Part shown: in pieces, positions 1 through 11,975 of the stretch | Position numbering within the stretch: position 1 is the first letter of the stretch | Layout of the letters: the number at the start of each line of letters is the position of its first letter | NCBI GenBank assembly: GCA_007922195.1 | Contig: ML682014.1 | Coordinates: 4,304,631-4,368,630, forward strand | Direction: 5' to 3' | Source of the DNA: Podocnemis expansa | Taxonomy: Eukaryota > Chordata > Testudines > Podocnemididae | Length of the DNA: 64,000 bases | Translations under genes and position numbers: made by a program | Notes under the pieces: model-generated | Database searches by the model: none | What the model was told of the DNA's origin: nothing | The model's input: the letters and a program-made list of their open reading frames with translations, nothing else

Positions 1-519
1 TTTCATTGCAATGCACAGAACTACAACTCAAGCAATGACTGATGAAGAATATTGGAATTGGACTTTAATTAGGAAGTGTTGAATTTGGAATACAATGTGA
101 GCTCAGTCATACTATCAGAAAGATGAGCTTATTAACAGAGAAAAAGGAATGAACATAAATGTGCAGTACCCTCTTTCAGTAGTTTAACAATAATATATAC
201 TATTCCTTGCTCTCAACAAGGAAGGATTAAGTAGTACATACTTCAAAAGTCACAGTGAACAAGCGCATGTGTGCCCCTCCAGTGGACCTTATACATCACT
301 TTTTAAAACAAGGCTGGGAAATTCACTCACAAAAAAAATCTTTAATAAAGAACTAGAGTTAAAGGAGTGGTGAGAAAGTCCCTTTGTAAATGGTTATGTA
401 CTAGAAAGCATAAACGTAGCTCTGGTGAATGGGGTCCTAAAGGTCCATGGATTAAATGGAAGTAACTCCCATTATTTTGATTTTTAACAATGGTTGGGGG
501 CTCTGACATGGGTCATTGG
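1..519. other. Unique sequence, no gene seen
   Basis: AT-rich sequence with stops in all frames at short intervals. I see no repeat family, splice-bounded frame or promoter-like element in it. Confidence 0.5.
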
Positions 520-630
520 AGACCCAGATTCAATTTGCTGCTCCACCACAGTCTTCTTGTGTGAACTTGGGCTAATTGCTCAGTCTCTAGGTCCTTTAAT
601 TCCCTTTCTGTAAAATGGCAGTCTTCAAAA
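520..630 (+). repeat. MIR/CORE-SINE relic
   Basis: The stretch around 559-618 follows the core of MIR-type SINEs. It has a 'tgtgaacttggg..aat..ctcag' block, then a pyrimidine-rich segment, then 'ctgtaaaatgg' at 608-618. This is the classic order of the MIR core in mammals and reptiles. The copy is strongly diverged, as expected for a family that stopped moving long ago. The tRNA-derived head and the LINE2-like tail are not recognisable, so the outer limits are approximate. Confidence 0.6.
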
Positions 631-2485
631 GGAGATGGGCACCAGTGAGGTGAATGTGGCTAATACCCCTCTGCACAAGGGAGATACACACACCTAAATG
701 GAGACAGTGCATTATGATCACCCACCAGCACTTCTGCATATTCACTTCCAATGCTAACTAGGGGGAACAAACATGGGCAGAGGAATGCTTGAGGTTACTT
801 CCCTCCCCACCCACATCCCTGGCCATTTAAAAGAATGACAGTCATTTGTGTAATGCACTACACAGATGAGAGCCACAGGAACGACCTCTTTTATTACATG
901 CTTATACAATGCCCAGCCCTAGCACCAGAGGATCCTGGATTGGGGCGTGTACTGCAATACAAATAGCGACATTTTTAAAAAAATAAAAAGAGGCAATTTG
1001 GTGAGTAGGATAGCACAGATTCGCAGCTTCATTAGAAAAGAGACATGTTCAAATACTGCTGAGCTAGGCATGGTATAAAACTCTATATGGAAAAGATGAC
1101 GAGATATGGGGAGTGAGTGAGATGTTCTGAGAAAGAGAGGGTAATGGCCTGTGGGCTTTCAAGGGGCAAAGAAACTAGAATGTAAAGAAAATACAAAAGA
1201 TAAAAAACAAAATAAATTTGTAGAACTGAAGATGGAGTCTTGAATGAGAAAGGAGGAGAAAAGGTTGATCTTTGGGAAAAGACAACAGCAATTTCTAAAG
1301 AGTAGGAAAATACACATTTAAACCTGGGGTCTCTGCTTGGCTCTGCAACAGAACTGCTTTTTTAACTTCACATCTGTGCCCTGGTTTTCCTCTCTCACTT
1401 TTTGTCTCTTTTCTATATACTATAAGTTTTTCAGACTCTTTCATGCTATACACATGTACAATGCCTACGACAGTAGGACCTTATCTCAGCTGAGGTATCA
1501 TGGTGTGTCTGTACTCAAATAATAGATTTTGGTGAGAGCTGGTCAAGAATTTTCCTTCTCAACTTTTAAAAACAGAAAATGCAGTTTCCTCAAAACCAAA
1601 AATTTTCAATGGGAAAATTTCAATGTAAAAAAAATTTAAGTTTTCCCATCAGGAAAACCAAACAAAATATTTTATCTTAGGTCAGTTCAATGTGAATGGA
1701 AACTTTATTCACTGAACACAGTCACAAGTTTTGTAAATTGCATATTTCTATTGAGTGCGTTCCTCAAGGAGTTCTAGTTTGGATTCCTGATGCCTTACTT
1801 CTTGCCAGTGGGCCAGTTTCTTCCATGATGTAACACAGCATCCGTATGACAACCAAATGATGCGGCACATCAAGGGAGACGCATGGCTTCATGGGAGATT
1901 AGTCCATCTGGGTAGCCCATAAAAACATCTGTCATTGAAATACAGCTGACATGAGCCAGTGCAATTTAGCTCCGTACTCACTCAAAATGAAATGTTTCAC
2001 TCTCCACAAAGTAGAAATTTTCCCAAACTTCTTGTTCCATCAAATATTTCAGTGTTTCTACTTTTCATCTGGACACAGGACAAAAATGAACACAGAAATA
2101 TCAGACTGTCTTGTAGGATCGAAAATCCAATTTTTGCTTAGCCCATTTATGACGTATCAGGTATGGATCCTTACCAATGAATGCTGTGTATGATTCCTCG
2201 ATCCAAGGAGGATGGAAGGCTATAGTGGAAAGGGTATAGTAAGGAAACAGCACTGGGGAAAACAAGGCTGTAGTAGAGGGAAGCAGATGAGTGAAGCAGT
2301 TTCTGGAGCCAGGAATTGTTTGAATATATTCACATGGAATTCATTCATAGTCTAACATCTTACGCTAAGTGCGGATATACGTGAAGTACCCAAAAAGGAT
2401 TTTTTTTTTAAATTTTAAGAAAAAGGTGTTTTGGGTCAGTCACTTGCCAGGCTGGAAATGTTTGGGAGTTCTGAAAAGGGAGCGT
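631..2485. other. Unique AT-rich sequence, no gene seen
   Basis: Only short spurious frames (80 codons or fewer) occur. A purine-rich stretch lies at about 1120-1290. An A/T-rich, partly self-complementary stretch (repeated 'gaaaatttcaatg'-like words) lies at about 1590-1680 and may be an old unrecognised transposon relic. Confidence 0.45.
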
Positions 2486-2571
2486 ACTGAGGGAATGGCT
2501 AGACCGATGGTGACACTGCCAACTGTACACTGAGGGAACGGTTAGACTGATGATGACAACGACAACTGTAC
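2486..2571. repeat. 43-bp tandem duplication (two copies)
   Basis: Two head-to-tail 43-bp units, 2486-2528 and 2529-2571, both begin 'actgaggga' and end 'caactgtac'. They match at about 36 of 43 positions. Most differences are transitions. The duplication looks local and moderately old. No coding potential is conserved between the units. Confidence 0.75.
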
Positions 2572-2750
2572 AGGATTGATTGTACAAGTTCAACTGAGTA
2601 TCAGTAAAGAGGTACTCAACTGAACATGGAAGTAGTCGGAGGTTGGACTACTAAAATCACTTCAGCAAGTAGTGTAGCTCTGAGTCAATGGGAGGGCATT
2701 TCCTGGTGACTCAGCTCAGTGGGGACACCTTGGTATGCAGGAGTTAGGAA

Positions 2751-2803
2751 GTTGAAGGACGATACACAAGTTATTTTAAATAACTTGCGTATCTCCCTTC
2801 AAC
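2751..2803. repeat. Imperfect 53-bp inverted repeat
   Basis: Two 26-base arms flank a single central T. The inner ten bases of each arm are 'caagttattt' and 'aaataacttg' and pair perfectly. The outer part ('gttgaagg..gatac' against 'gtatc..cccttcaac') pairs with a few mismatches. It may be the fused ends of a small MITE. Just to the right, 'accaaaaatggcagc' and 'accatcaaaaatggcagcc' (about 2808-2880) form a loose direct repeat. Confidence 0.7.
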
Positions 2804-4184
2804 TGCCACCAAAAATGGCAGCAGGGCAGCCATTCCTTTGACCCTTGTCCTTTCAGCCACCATCAAAAATGGCAGCCACCAAAACAGCTCAGTCACTAAC
2901 TGAAAAGGTGTAGTTCACATTAGGGAGCAGCATCTAGCTGACCTCACAACATTACAAGTAAGCTCCAGATACCATAACCAAGCAGAACAGGTAATTCGGG
3001 CAATGCTTTAGAGGGAAGTTATAAGTCCTATAGAGTAGGAGTGAAAACAGAAGAGGGTTATAGACCTTTCTCTAAACCCCCATATCATTTAGTAGAGAAT
3101 ATGATATTATTTCTGCAGGCTTTAAAACTTCCTTATAGAATTAGATAACAGAGAGAATTTCTGTTTCTACAGAATGTTTCACAAAACTTACAGAAACATT
3201 ATCATTTTCTATTAAAGCCTAGAAGTCTCTTGTAGAATAGGAATTAAGGAAAGAAAAAGGGACCCAGAGAACCACTCCCACCCTCTTCACCCTTTTAATA
3301 GCAGATATATGATGCCTGAGACCATAAAGCAGAGGCAAGTCATCAGCTTCAGCTCTCTCTCACCATAGGGGCAGAGCATCATTTTTGCTGTTGAGTCACT
3401 TCATTTTTATACCAAATATGGTCTCTTCACAAAGTTGACATGTCTGCTCAACCCCAAAATGGAAAACCAGTATAAAAGGGAAAATGTTTACAACAGAATC
3501 GGTAGGAAGAATTGGCCTTTATGAGGGACAAAGGAAAAGGAAGACTGTATACTGCATAGCAGGATTTGTTCTGCCAGTGACATAGTGAAATAAAAGAGAA
3601 ATAAAGTGCTGTTAGAAGTTCACCTCTATCCTAATGACAGTAAGCCCCTGGACAGAAGAAAATGTGATGATCGTTATTAGGGACCTGTTAGCAGCCCCCA
3701 TTAGGGGATAATCTAGACCCCTGAAGGTTTGCTTTCAGGTTTATCTGCTGCATTATGTGCTGAGAGTCAGTTTCCACTAGATGTGAACATCAGCTCTGTC
3801 TCAGAGCATATTCGGCTGAGTCTCACAGACATCAGTGCAGATGTAATATCTAGCTCGGTGGAAGAAACTATTGCCAAGGGCTACATTCTATGAGTAATAC
3901 TAAACCATATTTCAAGCCTAAATCAAAACTAAGGTATCTGGGTGTGCATACAGCTATGTCACAATGCTAACAGCATTACACAAAAACATATTTGAAAAGT
4001 ACTTGTGTCTAATTCATTTTATTGTATTATTAGACTTAAAATATACTGTGGGCATAGGATTAATTAAATGGCAATAATCAGCTTTGAAAGCGGTACATAC
4101 ACACTGTGGCTCAATTCCTGTAATTAATGCCTTTTACCATAAGATATCTTGTTTAAATAAATAGTTGATTATATTGCTACAGTG
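2804..4184. other. Unique AT-rich sequence, no gene seen
   Basis: No open frame above 60 codons and no repeat family that I recognise. A near-palindromic alternation of 'agaat' and 'attct' words at 3090-3250 may be a degraded DNA-transposon relic, but the ends cannot be defined. Confidence 0.45.
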
Positions 4185-4366
4185 CACAGGTTGTCAAACT
4201 CATGGTGGGGGGGAGGTTTATGACACTGCTGGGGGGGCTCCAAGTTATTATGGTGGGGCGAGGAGGAGCTGTCACGAGGTGTCAGCCTCCAGACATGTCA
4301 GTAAGTGTGACGCAGCCTAGAATATTTTTGAAAGGGGTTCTAGAAAAAGAAGTTTGAGAACCTGTG
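4185..4366. mobile_element. hAT-like MITE
   Basis: The left end reads 'cacaggttgtcaaact'. The right end reads 'agtttgagaacctgtg', which is its reverse complement with one mismatch. The '(g)gtt.tcaaac' TIR is typical of non-autonomous hAT elements in vertebrates. The interior is G-rich and has no coding capacity. I do not find a clean 8-bp target duplication, so the outer limits could shift by two bases. The copy is probably old. Confidence 0.65.
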
Positions 4367-7300
4367 TGATTGTGAATACTTTCTGATTGTTATTGCAAGC
4401 TCCTTCCAAGAGAGAGCAGTAGTGAATTGTATTACCTTTTCAGGAGCTATCTTTACCGAAACACACTCAATGTATATTTTCAACTTTATAACCTTTCAAC
4501 CTATTGACCATGAAAAATGCTCCAACATAACATGACACATATAAAATGTTTAAAGTCCAAAGGGTAATTATCTATATTCATAGTTAAAACTGTTCCTTGA
4601 TTTCACAATAGAAACCATATGTTCACTCAAAACACTTTCAATAGGCTAAACAACACCCAGATTAACCCCGAGTTAGTTTACTGGTTAAAATAATAGCAGC
4701 ATCTTCTTCTAATTCAGTAGTTCATTTATCATTTTTGATCAAGGCATTGAATGTGAACTTTCAATATTTGAAAGCTTAACTTGAAAAAATAAACTGGGTG
4801 AAGAATGGTAGAAATTCTACAGATGTTTAAATCTTATCTTTGCTGTCACAGAATGTGTCTGATACTAGCTCAGGGTGTGTTATTTAGTTGAAAGTGGAAC
4901 TCTGTGTTGCCATGCATTTAATAGACTAAAAACAATTCTCTCTCCCAGATGACAAGGACAATGACTTGTTTATACCCCCACCACACCCCTCCAAACCACC
5001 ACCACAATATCTGACAGAATGCAATTTAGAGCAATTCTTGACCATTTTCTCATGTGAAAAATGCCTTTTAGCCCAATTTACTCCAAGGAACCGTATGAAG
5101 CAGAGGAACGCAAGCTGTGTAAGACACACAAAGGATTCTTATCTCAGTAACAAGAGCAGAAACTTTGCTGGTATATTAAATGGAACCTCATTTAAGTTTT
5201 AGAATAAGTAAGCTATTTAGATATACATCCTCTTATCTTCTTCTCAGTAAGATAGGAAGAGATTATTTTGAATCTTTGAAACCAGTGCTGCAGAAAATTA
5301 CAAACAGAAGACAAAATTGTATATTACAGGAGTAATGACAAGTCAAAGGAAAGAGATATTGTAAAAAAATAATAGGGAAACAGGCAAATGACTTTTCCAT
5401 GAGTGCCAATGCTGTGCACGTTAAAGTAGTTAAAAGCTCCTTCTTTGCCTACTTGTCATGTCATTGTTCCCTGTCAAACGGCAGAAGTGAACACCTCCAG
5501 CTAGTACAGAGTATACAGGATGCTTCCTAAAGAAAAAAAGAAATTCTTTGCCTGTGAATTTGAATTGACATTTTCCCCATATACATTATAAAAATCCTGT
5601 GGAAACTGCAGTGGGCTGTAACACAGAGTAATCTGGGAATACTACAGAAGGCTCAGTGGAATGTTGGCCTGGTTACAATGTCATTATTTCACATGAAAAT
5701 TGTAACCTACTCCTTGCCCTCCTCTCCCTTCCCTACACCGCAAAATAAAAAAATAAAAAAAATAAAATGTAAGTCTTTGCCTGGACAGCATCATATAGAA
5801 AAAGCAAAACTCCTGTTGTGCACATAAGGTGCTTTGTTCCATCACTTCTGGCTTTGCAATAGAAAAATTACTCTCTCCTGCAGGGAGAGGATGAAGCCAC
5901 ATGTTTGGTTGATTAGCATGCGAATATATTTTTTCATAAATTTGGACTCGTCCCTTGAACTGCTGGTATTCTAAAATGCTGCAGTGATGGATGCAAAATT
6001 GCATGGTATGCCCTAAACAAGTCAGTAGAACCATTCACCCTTACAAAAGCTGGCTCTCAACCAATTTATTCACTATACAAGAGTCTTCATATGGTTCTCT
6101 TACACACCTTTGCCATCATTTATGCATCATTTACCACAAAGATCAGAACTGCTAATAAATCTGTTATACGGAATGCTGTGAGCAAATCGGAAAGGCCTTT
6201 CATATTTAATGTCTCAGTGACTGTAGCCTTCATTTTGTCATACTGTAGATTATTTTGGAGAAAGTTTCCTTTAGCTTTAGTTTTATGTATCAAGAATGCC
6301 TTTGTACATCTGACTATAACCAAACAGTCTGAACATTTGCGCTACTGGGAAGAACTGCATTAGATTCCCAATCCAAGTCGCTGAAAGCTAAGGCTGGAAC
6401 TGTGCAACTTGCAAGGTTACTTGTAATTACAAACCTTGCCTGAACTTGATCATGGTTTTGTTTTTACATCGGATCCTGTGGTCGAGTGTTTGCAGAACTT
6501 GAAGATGAAAAAGTTTCAGGATTGTAGAAGCCTAGATATCAGTGTCAATGAAACTACGTCAATTTATGCTAACTGAGAATCTGATCCAGAGTTTTTCCAA
6601 GGCAGACTCTCACTGTGAACCTTTAACAAAGTCCTGGCTAATGTTTGTGCAAATATGGGATTTCTAAAACTGGACATGCCGTCAGGGGTTCAGAGTGAGT
6701 CACAATGGAAAATGTTACATGACATAGACCAAAAACCAGTACTGAACCCAAAATGCAAAGTAAACAGCTGTCTAAAATGTTTAAGGATTCACAGAGGAAA
6801 AAATAGTGTATAGCACGGTCAGTCAACATGTGGGTGGGTGGGTAGGCCAGGAGGGGGGTTGAGGCCAAGGGGAAAGAGGAATGCTGGGTGAGAGAATCTA
6901 ATGAATCACTCCTGGCTCATCAACACAGGTGAGACCTGAATCAAGAAGTTTTCTTTTCCTACTGCTCTAATTGCAATGAACTAAAGCAAGGATTTGTGAA
7001 AGCAGTACAACATTCAGCAAACTTTTACATTACATTTCAGGCTCAAAGAGACAAGGGACAGGTAGCAATGCAAATTGAACAGGTCATTAAATTCCCACTC
7101 AACAAGCTAACCAGCAGAAAAGAAGTGATACACTGTTAATGTTAATCAAGTGGGGTCATGCTCTACAGATCTAACAGATTCCTGGGCATAAGTAGGACCT
7201 AAATTGGTGGCAAGAGAGACAGACTGTGGGGAAGGATGGAAACATCAGTTTCTCTTGTTAAAATATAGCAACTGAATTCACACACATACATAGGGATAAG

Positions 7301-7798
7301 CCAGAAAGAAAAATGTTCATCATTCAACCCTGCGTGCAAAGATATTATTTGGAAAAATTAGGCATCATATCGTTTCTCTTTGCTTTTTGTGTATAGTCCT
7401 TCAGAAACAGTCCACAGACAGTGTTTTGCTCAAACCACTCAATTTTTCACCTAGGATTTCATGACAGTAGCAAATCCAGAACACATCTATTGCATTCTCT
7501 TCAACCAAAAGCGCAATCATTCTAGAAAAGAAAACACACAAACATTTAACTGGCATGTTTGCTTCTTTAAAAAGTCAGCTCATTTTTGTTCCATTATTTT
7601 ACTGGGACTAGTCTCTGTTCCCACAAAGACTTAATACACTTGTTTAAGTTAAACAATTCCATTGTTTTTCAAGGCTGGAATCTTAGAAAGTAAGTTTTAT
7701 AAACCGTAACTGCAAGGTTCACTCTAATATTCTAAAGTTCGAAAGGCGTATCTATTTTACTTTAATTCAGCAAAAAAAAAAAAAAAATAAAACCACCA
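4367..7798. other. Unique sequence, no gene seen
   Basis: The longest frame is 116 codons (5684-6034, minus). It has no signal peptide, domain or family resemblance and includes low-complexity A/T-rich sequence (5740-5770), so I take it as chance. A G-rich stretch lies at 6832-6865 and an A-tract at 7771-7787. Confidence 0.5.
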
Positions 7799-8240
7799 AG
7801 GGCTATATCTACATTACAAAGCTTAGTACAGACTTCCTTAGTCTGAACTAAGCAGTTCCCAGTCAGTTCCAACTAACTGGGGTTAGTTCAAACTAACTGG
7901 GAACTTTTTAGATCAAACTAACTGCATCCCTGTCAAATTAGTTCATGCAGTTAGTTTGGAATAACGGCTTACTTCAAACTAAGCCATAGCCCGTGTCTGT
8001 CTACATCGCACTTAGTGTGGACTAACATTCAAACTAAGCATTTAATCCAGACTAACATTTGAACTAAGTGCTTAGTCTGGACTAACCAGGAGAACTTCTT
8101 AGTTTGGACTAAGCTTTGCTTAGTTTGAACTGAGAAATTTCTTAGTTTGAACTAAGTAAAGCCTAGTGTAAACAAGGCCTATATTAGTCTGGACTAAGTT
8201 TGCTTAGTCCAGACTAATTGGCTAGCGTAGACATAGCCCT
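7799..8240. mobile_element. Palindrome-rich MITE with 'agggctatgtctac' ends
   Basis: The left end 'agggctatatctac' and the right end 'gtagacatagccct' are terminal inverted repeats with one mismatch. The interior holds many short self-complementary words of the form 'cttagt..ga.actaag' and 'gttagtt.aactaac'. Examples are around 7838-7853, 7880-7905, 8098-8112 and 8200-8216. It carries no open frame. This end sequence is characteristic of a DNA-transposon family common in reptile genomes. The superfamily is unclear because no unambiguous target duplication is visible. A relative lies at 24111-24480. Confidence 0.75.
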
Positions 8241-8242
8241 AA

Positions 8243-8405
8243 GGAGTCCCGTGACGCTTTTAAAAAGACTAACAAACTTATTTATCAAATGAGCTTTTGT
8301 AAGGAAAATCCCATTTTGAAGCATCTGACAAAGTAGATTTTTCTCCCATAAAAGGTCCTGCAATAAATAAATTTGTTTGCTCGTCTTTAAAAGTGCCACA
8401 GGACT
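8243..8405. mobile_element. Penelope-like element fragment, inverted end dimer
   Basis: The left part (8243-8310) is the PLE 3' end in minus orientation: 'ggagtc', 'agactaacaaa', 'tttatc', 'gagctttt'. The right part (8311-8405) is the same end in plus orientation. It has the degraded hammerhead-like core around 8322-8360, then 'aataaataaatttgtt', then 'aaaagtgccacaggact'. The two arms join close to the ribozyme-like core. It abuts the MITE on its left with two bases between them. No coding part remains. Confidence 0.7.
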
Positions 8406-9080
8406 TCAAATATTCTAGCATACACATCAGTCCTTCATCTGTTTTTTCTTCATTCTTCCAGCAGGTCTCCATGGCTTTTTGAAAGTATTTGTCAGTGGTT
8501 CTGTAAATTTGTTGGTGGATTCTTAGTATCACCAGATAGACATCAAGGGCGACCGATTCAGTTGTGTATATATATTTACAAGTTTTCCTTACTCACTCTG
8601 TAGAAGTAGTCTATTTTACAAAGGCTTCCTTGCTAACTGCCCAAATTTATTTTTGCTTTGTTTTCCATTTTTCAGTTAAAGGCATACTTTTTTCAAGAAA
8701 AAAAATCATCTTTGCAGTTTTCAGTCATTAAATTAATCTTCCTTTTCCATTTAGGAAATAACCTTCCCCTCCTCATTAAGACTTTTGTACCTCTCAAAGT
8801 CTTTTGTATTTCTCATAGCCTCCAGAGTCTGCATTATCTCATTCCTTTCCTTTTGCCGCTCTCATTTCCACAAAACTTGGCTGACTGTATTTTTGTTTGG
8901 TTGTCTTAACTCTTTTCTTCTACAATATTTTGGTTTTGTTTTCTTGAACTTTGAGTGAGTGAGTCCCTTGTGAGGCAACACTGGCCATTTCTTTCTTTCT
9001 TGTTATATATGTATTTGTTTTCCTTCAGAGAAAACTTAAAAAAAAAAAGTCAGTGGGATTTTCATTTTGGTGTCCTACTT
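8406..9080. other. Unique T-rich sequence, no gene seen
   Basis: Pyrimidine-rich on the plus strand from about 8640 to 9050. An 83-codon frame at 8658-8909 is hydrophobic because of the T-richness. It has no recognisable signal or family and I do not call it a gene. Confidence 0.45.
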
Positions 9081-9259
9081 CAGTGGTTCTCAACCACTCT
9101 GTCAGGACACATTTCTGTGTCACCAAACAGTGGTAAGTGTGTTGCAGAGAGCTGGGGAAATGGCTGGATTCGGCCTGGAGTGGGGTGGGCTGGGGTGTCC
9201 TGGAGAGTCGTGATATGCCACCAAGTGTGTGACAACCCACAAAAGTTTGAGAACCACTG
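9081..9259. mobile_element. hAT-like MITE with 8-bp target duplication
   Basis: The left end 'cagtggttctcaacca' and the right end '...gtttgagaaccactg' are inverted repeats of the well-known hAT type. The flanks 'tcctactt' (9073-9080) and 'ccctagtt' (9260-9267) match at 6 of 8 bases, which fits an 8-bp hAT target duplication. The 179-bp interior is GC-richer than its surroundings and non-coding. Confidence 0.8.
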
Positions 9260-9267
9260 CCCTAGTT

Positions 9268-10105
9268 TTCTTCCAGGCTCCCCTACTTAGTTATGTCTGC
9301 CATTGACTACAGTGGGACCAAAATTCATACTGACTTCAATGGGGCCAAAGTTAAATTTAATACCATTGGATGGCTCCATGCTGCAAAGTAAACTCTTCTC
9401 TTATTATTGAATTCATGTTCTTCAAGGTCCCTGGTTTTAGGCATTTCTGTTAAACTCACATTTCCAATAAGTTCCACCTACCTCAGTAGGAAGTGGATCA
9501 GTTGTGGAGGTTTTTGTTGGTGGTGGTTTTAAAAAAGAATTCTTCCCTGACAAAGTATGCTTGGGAGTATCTGCAACCAAATAAATTTATGGCCAGCTAA
9601 AATCCTCTATGAAAGAATTTCCCATTTCTGTTGTTCTTGTTCAGATGGTTTGTAGCTGTTTGTTGCTTTTCATTCCTTGAATTGTTATCTAATGAAGAAT
9701 CACCATCATACTTTCAATTGGTGAAATGTAGCTGTTTGGCACTAGAAAAAAAGCATAGTAGCACCATCCATTCACCTGTTCTTTCTATATTTAATATCGG
9801 CAGACAGTTCACTACTAATTATGTTAAATAGTCTTGGAGGCTACGGCACATCTACATTGATTACAAGTCTTTCTATAGCCATATTTACCACAGCAACTTC
9901 AGAGAGTCAGTCTTCAAGATTTCCAGATCTATGCTTTTATTTGGTAGTGATTTTGAAATGGACTAGGTTACCAGACCTTTCTCCTTTGACTTCACCATTT
10001 TAATATATTTTTAGCAAATATCTATCCGGGAGTGAACCAGCACAACAGCAATAATTAAAAAGAAAATGCAGAATTCCCTAAACTGGCACTTTTAGGAAAA
10101 TACAG

Positions 10106-10107
<2 letters not shown>
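9268..10107. other. Unique sequence, no gene seen
   Basis: Short frames only. The 'gacttcaatggggcc' word at about 9332-9346 belongs to a very common old repeat in reptile and bird DNA, but too little is present to place it in a family. Confidence 0.4.

Positions 10108-10169
<62 letters not shown>
10108..10169. repeat. (GT)31 microsatellite
   Basis: An uninterrupted 62-base GT run. Its purity and length make it likely to vary in length between individuals. It can adopt Z-DNA in principle. Confidence 0.97.
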
Positions 10170-10172
<3 letters not shown>

Positions 10173-11350
10173 AACATTCTACTGTGTGGTAGCAGACCTA
10201 CTTGGCTGCATGTCAGAGGCCTTGAATGCTATCAGAAAATGGTGATTCTCCTTTAATTTTTTTAAGTGTGCTTTTGGAACAAAAAGGATCCAGATTCTCT
10301 CCTCACTTCTGTCAGGATGCTCTGAATTGCCATGATGTGACACAAAGAAGCATGTGAAGTTCCTGATAGTTAAGGAATCATTTGAATAAACAGAAAAAGG
10401 GTGGGTGGGGGAGAAGACTCACCTTCCCGAGAAGTGCAGCAGGGTTTGTTTGAATGTATTTCAAACATCCAGTGTATGGGTATATAATTCAGAGAAACCA
10501 TAAGTAGTTATTCACCTTATCCATAGGTCCATGTGTATTTTGATATTTACCTTGCTCCTGTTAATCACGTAACATTCCATTTGTTTAATCTCCTTTTCTA
10601 CTTCTGCTTCTGCCACTGAATACAGTGCAAAAGCATAACTTGTCATGACAACAGGAGTGGGGGTAGCTAATGGATTTATATTACTTGTACTTATCTAGTT
10701 TGAGTTGAGCAGGTGCTATATGTCATGAAAAGTACCTTAAAATCATTAAACACTGATTTTGAAGAGGTGTGGTAAATGGAAAGTTACCATAGATGCTACT
10801 TCTATAATACAGTCAAGTAGGGCTGACTGTGAAGGTGAAAGCATAAATCAAATGCCTATGCTTCCTGAAGAATGGGGAATTAAGATAATTGCAGCAGGTG
10901 GGTGGGAAATCTTGTAGGTATTTCCAAGAATGAATCAGTTTTTTTTTTTAAATGGAAGCTACTGCACTTAAATCTCACTCTCTTGATCAATAACAAATAA
11001 AGAGACTTTAAGGGATCTGGTAAGGTACAGTAGAAAGGATCTTTCATTATTCTGAGCCATTCCTTGAATTCTAAAAATTCCCTTCTTGCTAATTCTCCTG
11101 TTTATGTTGTTCTAGAGAGAGAAACAGTTAGACAGAAATACTTAAAAGGTGGGGTGCTCAGCATCAAGTAGTGTCAGAACTTCCCGAAAGAAGGGCAGGA
11201 AGTAAATAATTGCAGCCTCCACCTGTTCAAGGATACAAGGAACTCTGGTTTCCTTGTTGGGTGCAGTTTTGCAGCATACCATATTCCAAACTCCCCTGTA
11301 AATAGGGACCAGTTCTATAGACTTCAGCAGAATCTCTGCTTTATAATATG
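10170..11350. other. Unique sequence, no gene seen
   Basis: No recognisable repeat and no frame above 60 codons. A T-tract lies at 10940-10949. Confidence 0.45.
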
Positions 11351-11797
11351 CTCCAAAGGGGCAGCTGGGTTAGTTTAGTTCAGTAAAGCAAACAAGGAGT
11401 CCTGTGCAAGGCCCTCTAGAGGACTTAGGGGGGCGTGGGCCAGATTTGATGTGACGTGCCCCCTCACTGTTCCATACATACAACTCATACATTTATGTAC
11501 TGTAGCAGATTGCAGGTGAGCTTGGGTGGCAGCCAGCCCAGCTGCACCTGCCACCAGGACTTTTATATTCTGTTCCCTGCAAGTCCTCTGTTACCAGGCC
11601 ACAGACACTTACAATGGGCATCAACAACAATTCAAAACATGCATCCTGCCAGGGCAGGGGGCTCCCTCCTTGGTGGGGGTCTTGGGGAAGTCGCCCCTGT
11701 GGGTGGCCCTGGTCCTGTGGCACTTAAAGACTAACAAATTTATTTATTGCATGAGCTTTCATGGGAGAAAAGCCCACTTTGTCAGAAACTTTGAATA
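11351..11797 (-). mobile_element. Penelope-like element end, split by a hAT-like insertion
   Basis: The outer part lies at 11351-11406: 'ccaaaggggcagc', then 'tagttcagtaaagcaaacaaggagtcctgtg' in segments. The inner part resumes at 11712 with 'gtcctgtggcacttaaagac', then 'taacaaatttatttattgca', the 'gagctttc' box and the stem II segment 'gggagaaa'. It ends near 11797. On the minus strand this is the 3' end of the PLE family. The host sequence is interrupted exactly at 'gtcctgtg', which is duplicated. Confidence 0.8.
11407..11711. mobile_element. hAT-like element nested in the PLE, perfect 8-bp duplication
   Basis: The insertion is bounded by identical copies of 'gtcctgtg' at 11399-11406 and 11712-11719. 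This restores an uninterrupted PLE end when the insert is taken out. Its ends read 'caaggccctc' and '..gtggccctg', so the terminal inverted repeat is roughly 'caRggcc'. The length is 305 bp. Three overlapping frames of 76-107 codons cross it in different phases and none resembles a transposase, so it is non-autonomous. The 8-bp duplication places it with hAT elements. Confidence 0.8.
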
Positions 11798-11859
11798 CTT
11801 TATAACATGCAGTGGTTTAGTAGCACTTTTATGTTATCAAGTTGCATAACCCAATGGTT

Positions 11860-11975
11860 AGTGTGTTAGCTCTCTGGGGCACAGACTGTGTATTTTTTTC
11901 TGGGTTTGTACAGCATTTGCTCAGTGGGGCCCTGAGTCATGACTCCTGCTATGGTAATATAAATACATAAAAATG
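11860..11975 (+). repeat. Ancient interspersed-repeat relic
   Basis: The order 'ctctggggcacagactgt', 'tttgtacagcatttgctcagtgggg' (in parts) and 'atggtaatataaatac' follows a widespread sauropsid and amniote repeat. That repeat ends in 'tacagc..a.cacaatggggcc' and 'taatacaaata'. It is probably the 3' end of an old LINE or a CORE-SINE that shares it. The family name cannot be fixed by eye. Confidence 0.5.

Noticed and set aside
7799..8240. CRISPR-like or regulatory repeat array
   Set aside because: The words vary, the spacers are not regular, and terminal inverted repeats bound the whole block, so a MITE explains it better.
8658..8909. Hydrophobic 83-codon frame that looks like a membrane peptide
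   Set aside because: The hydrophobicity follows from the T-rich strand. There is no conserved start context or family match.
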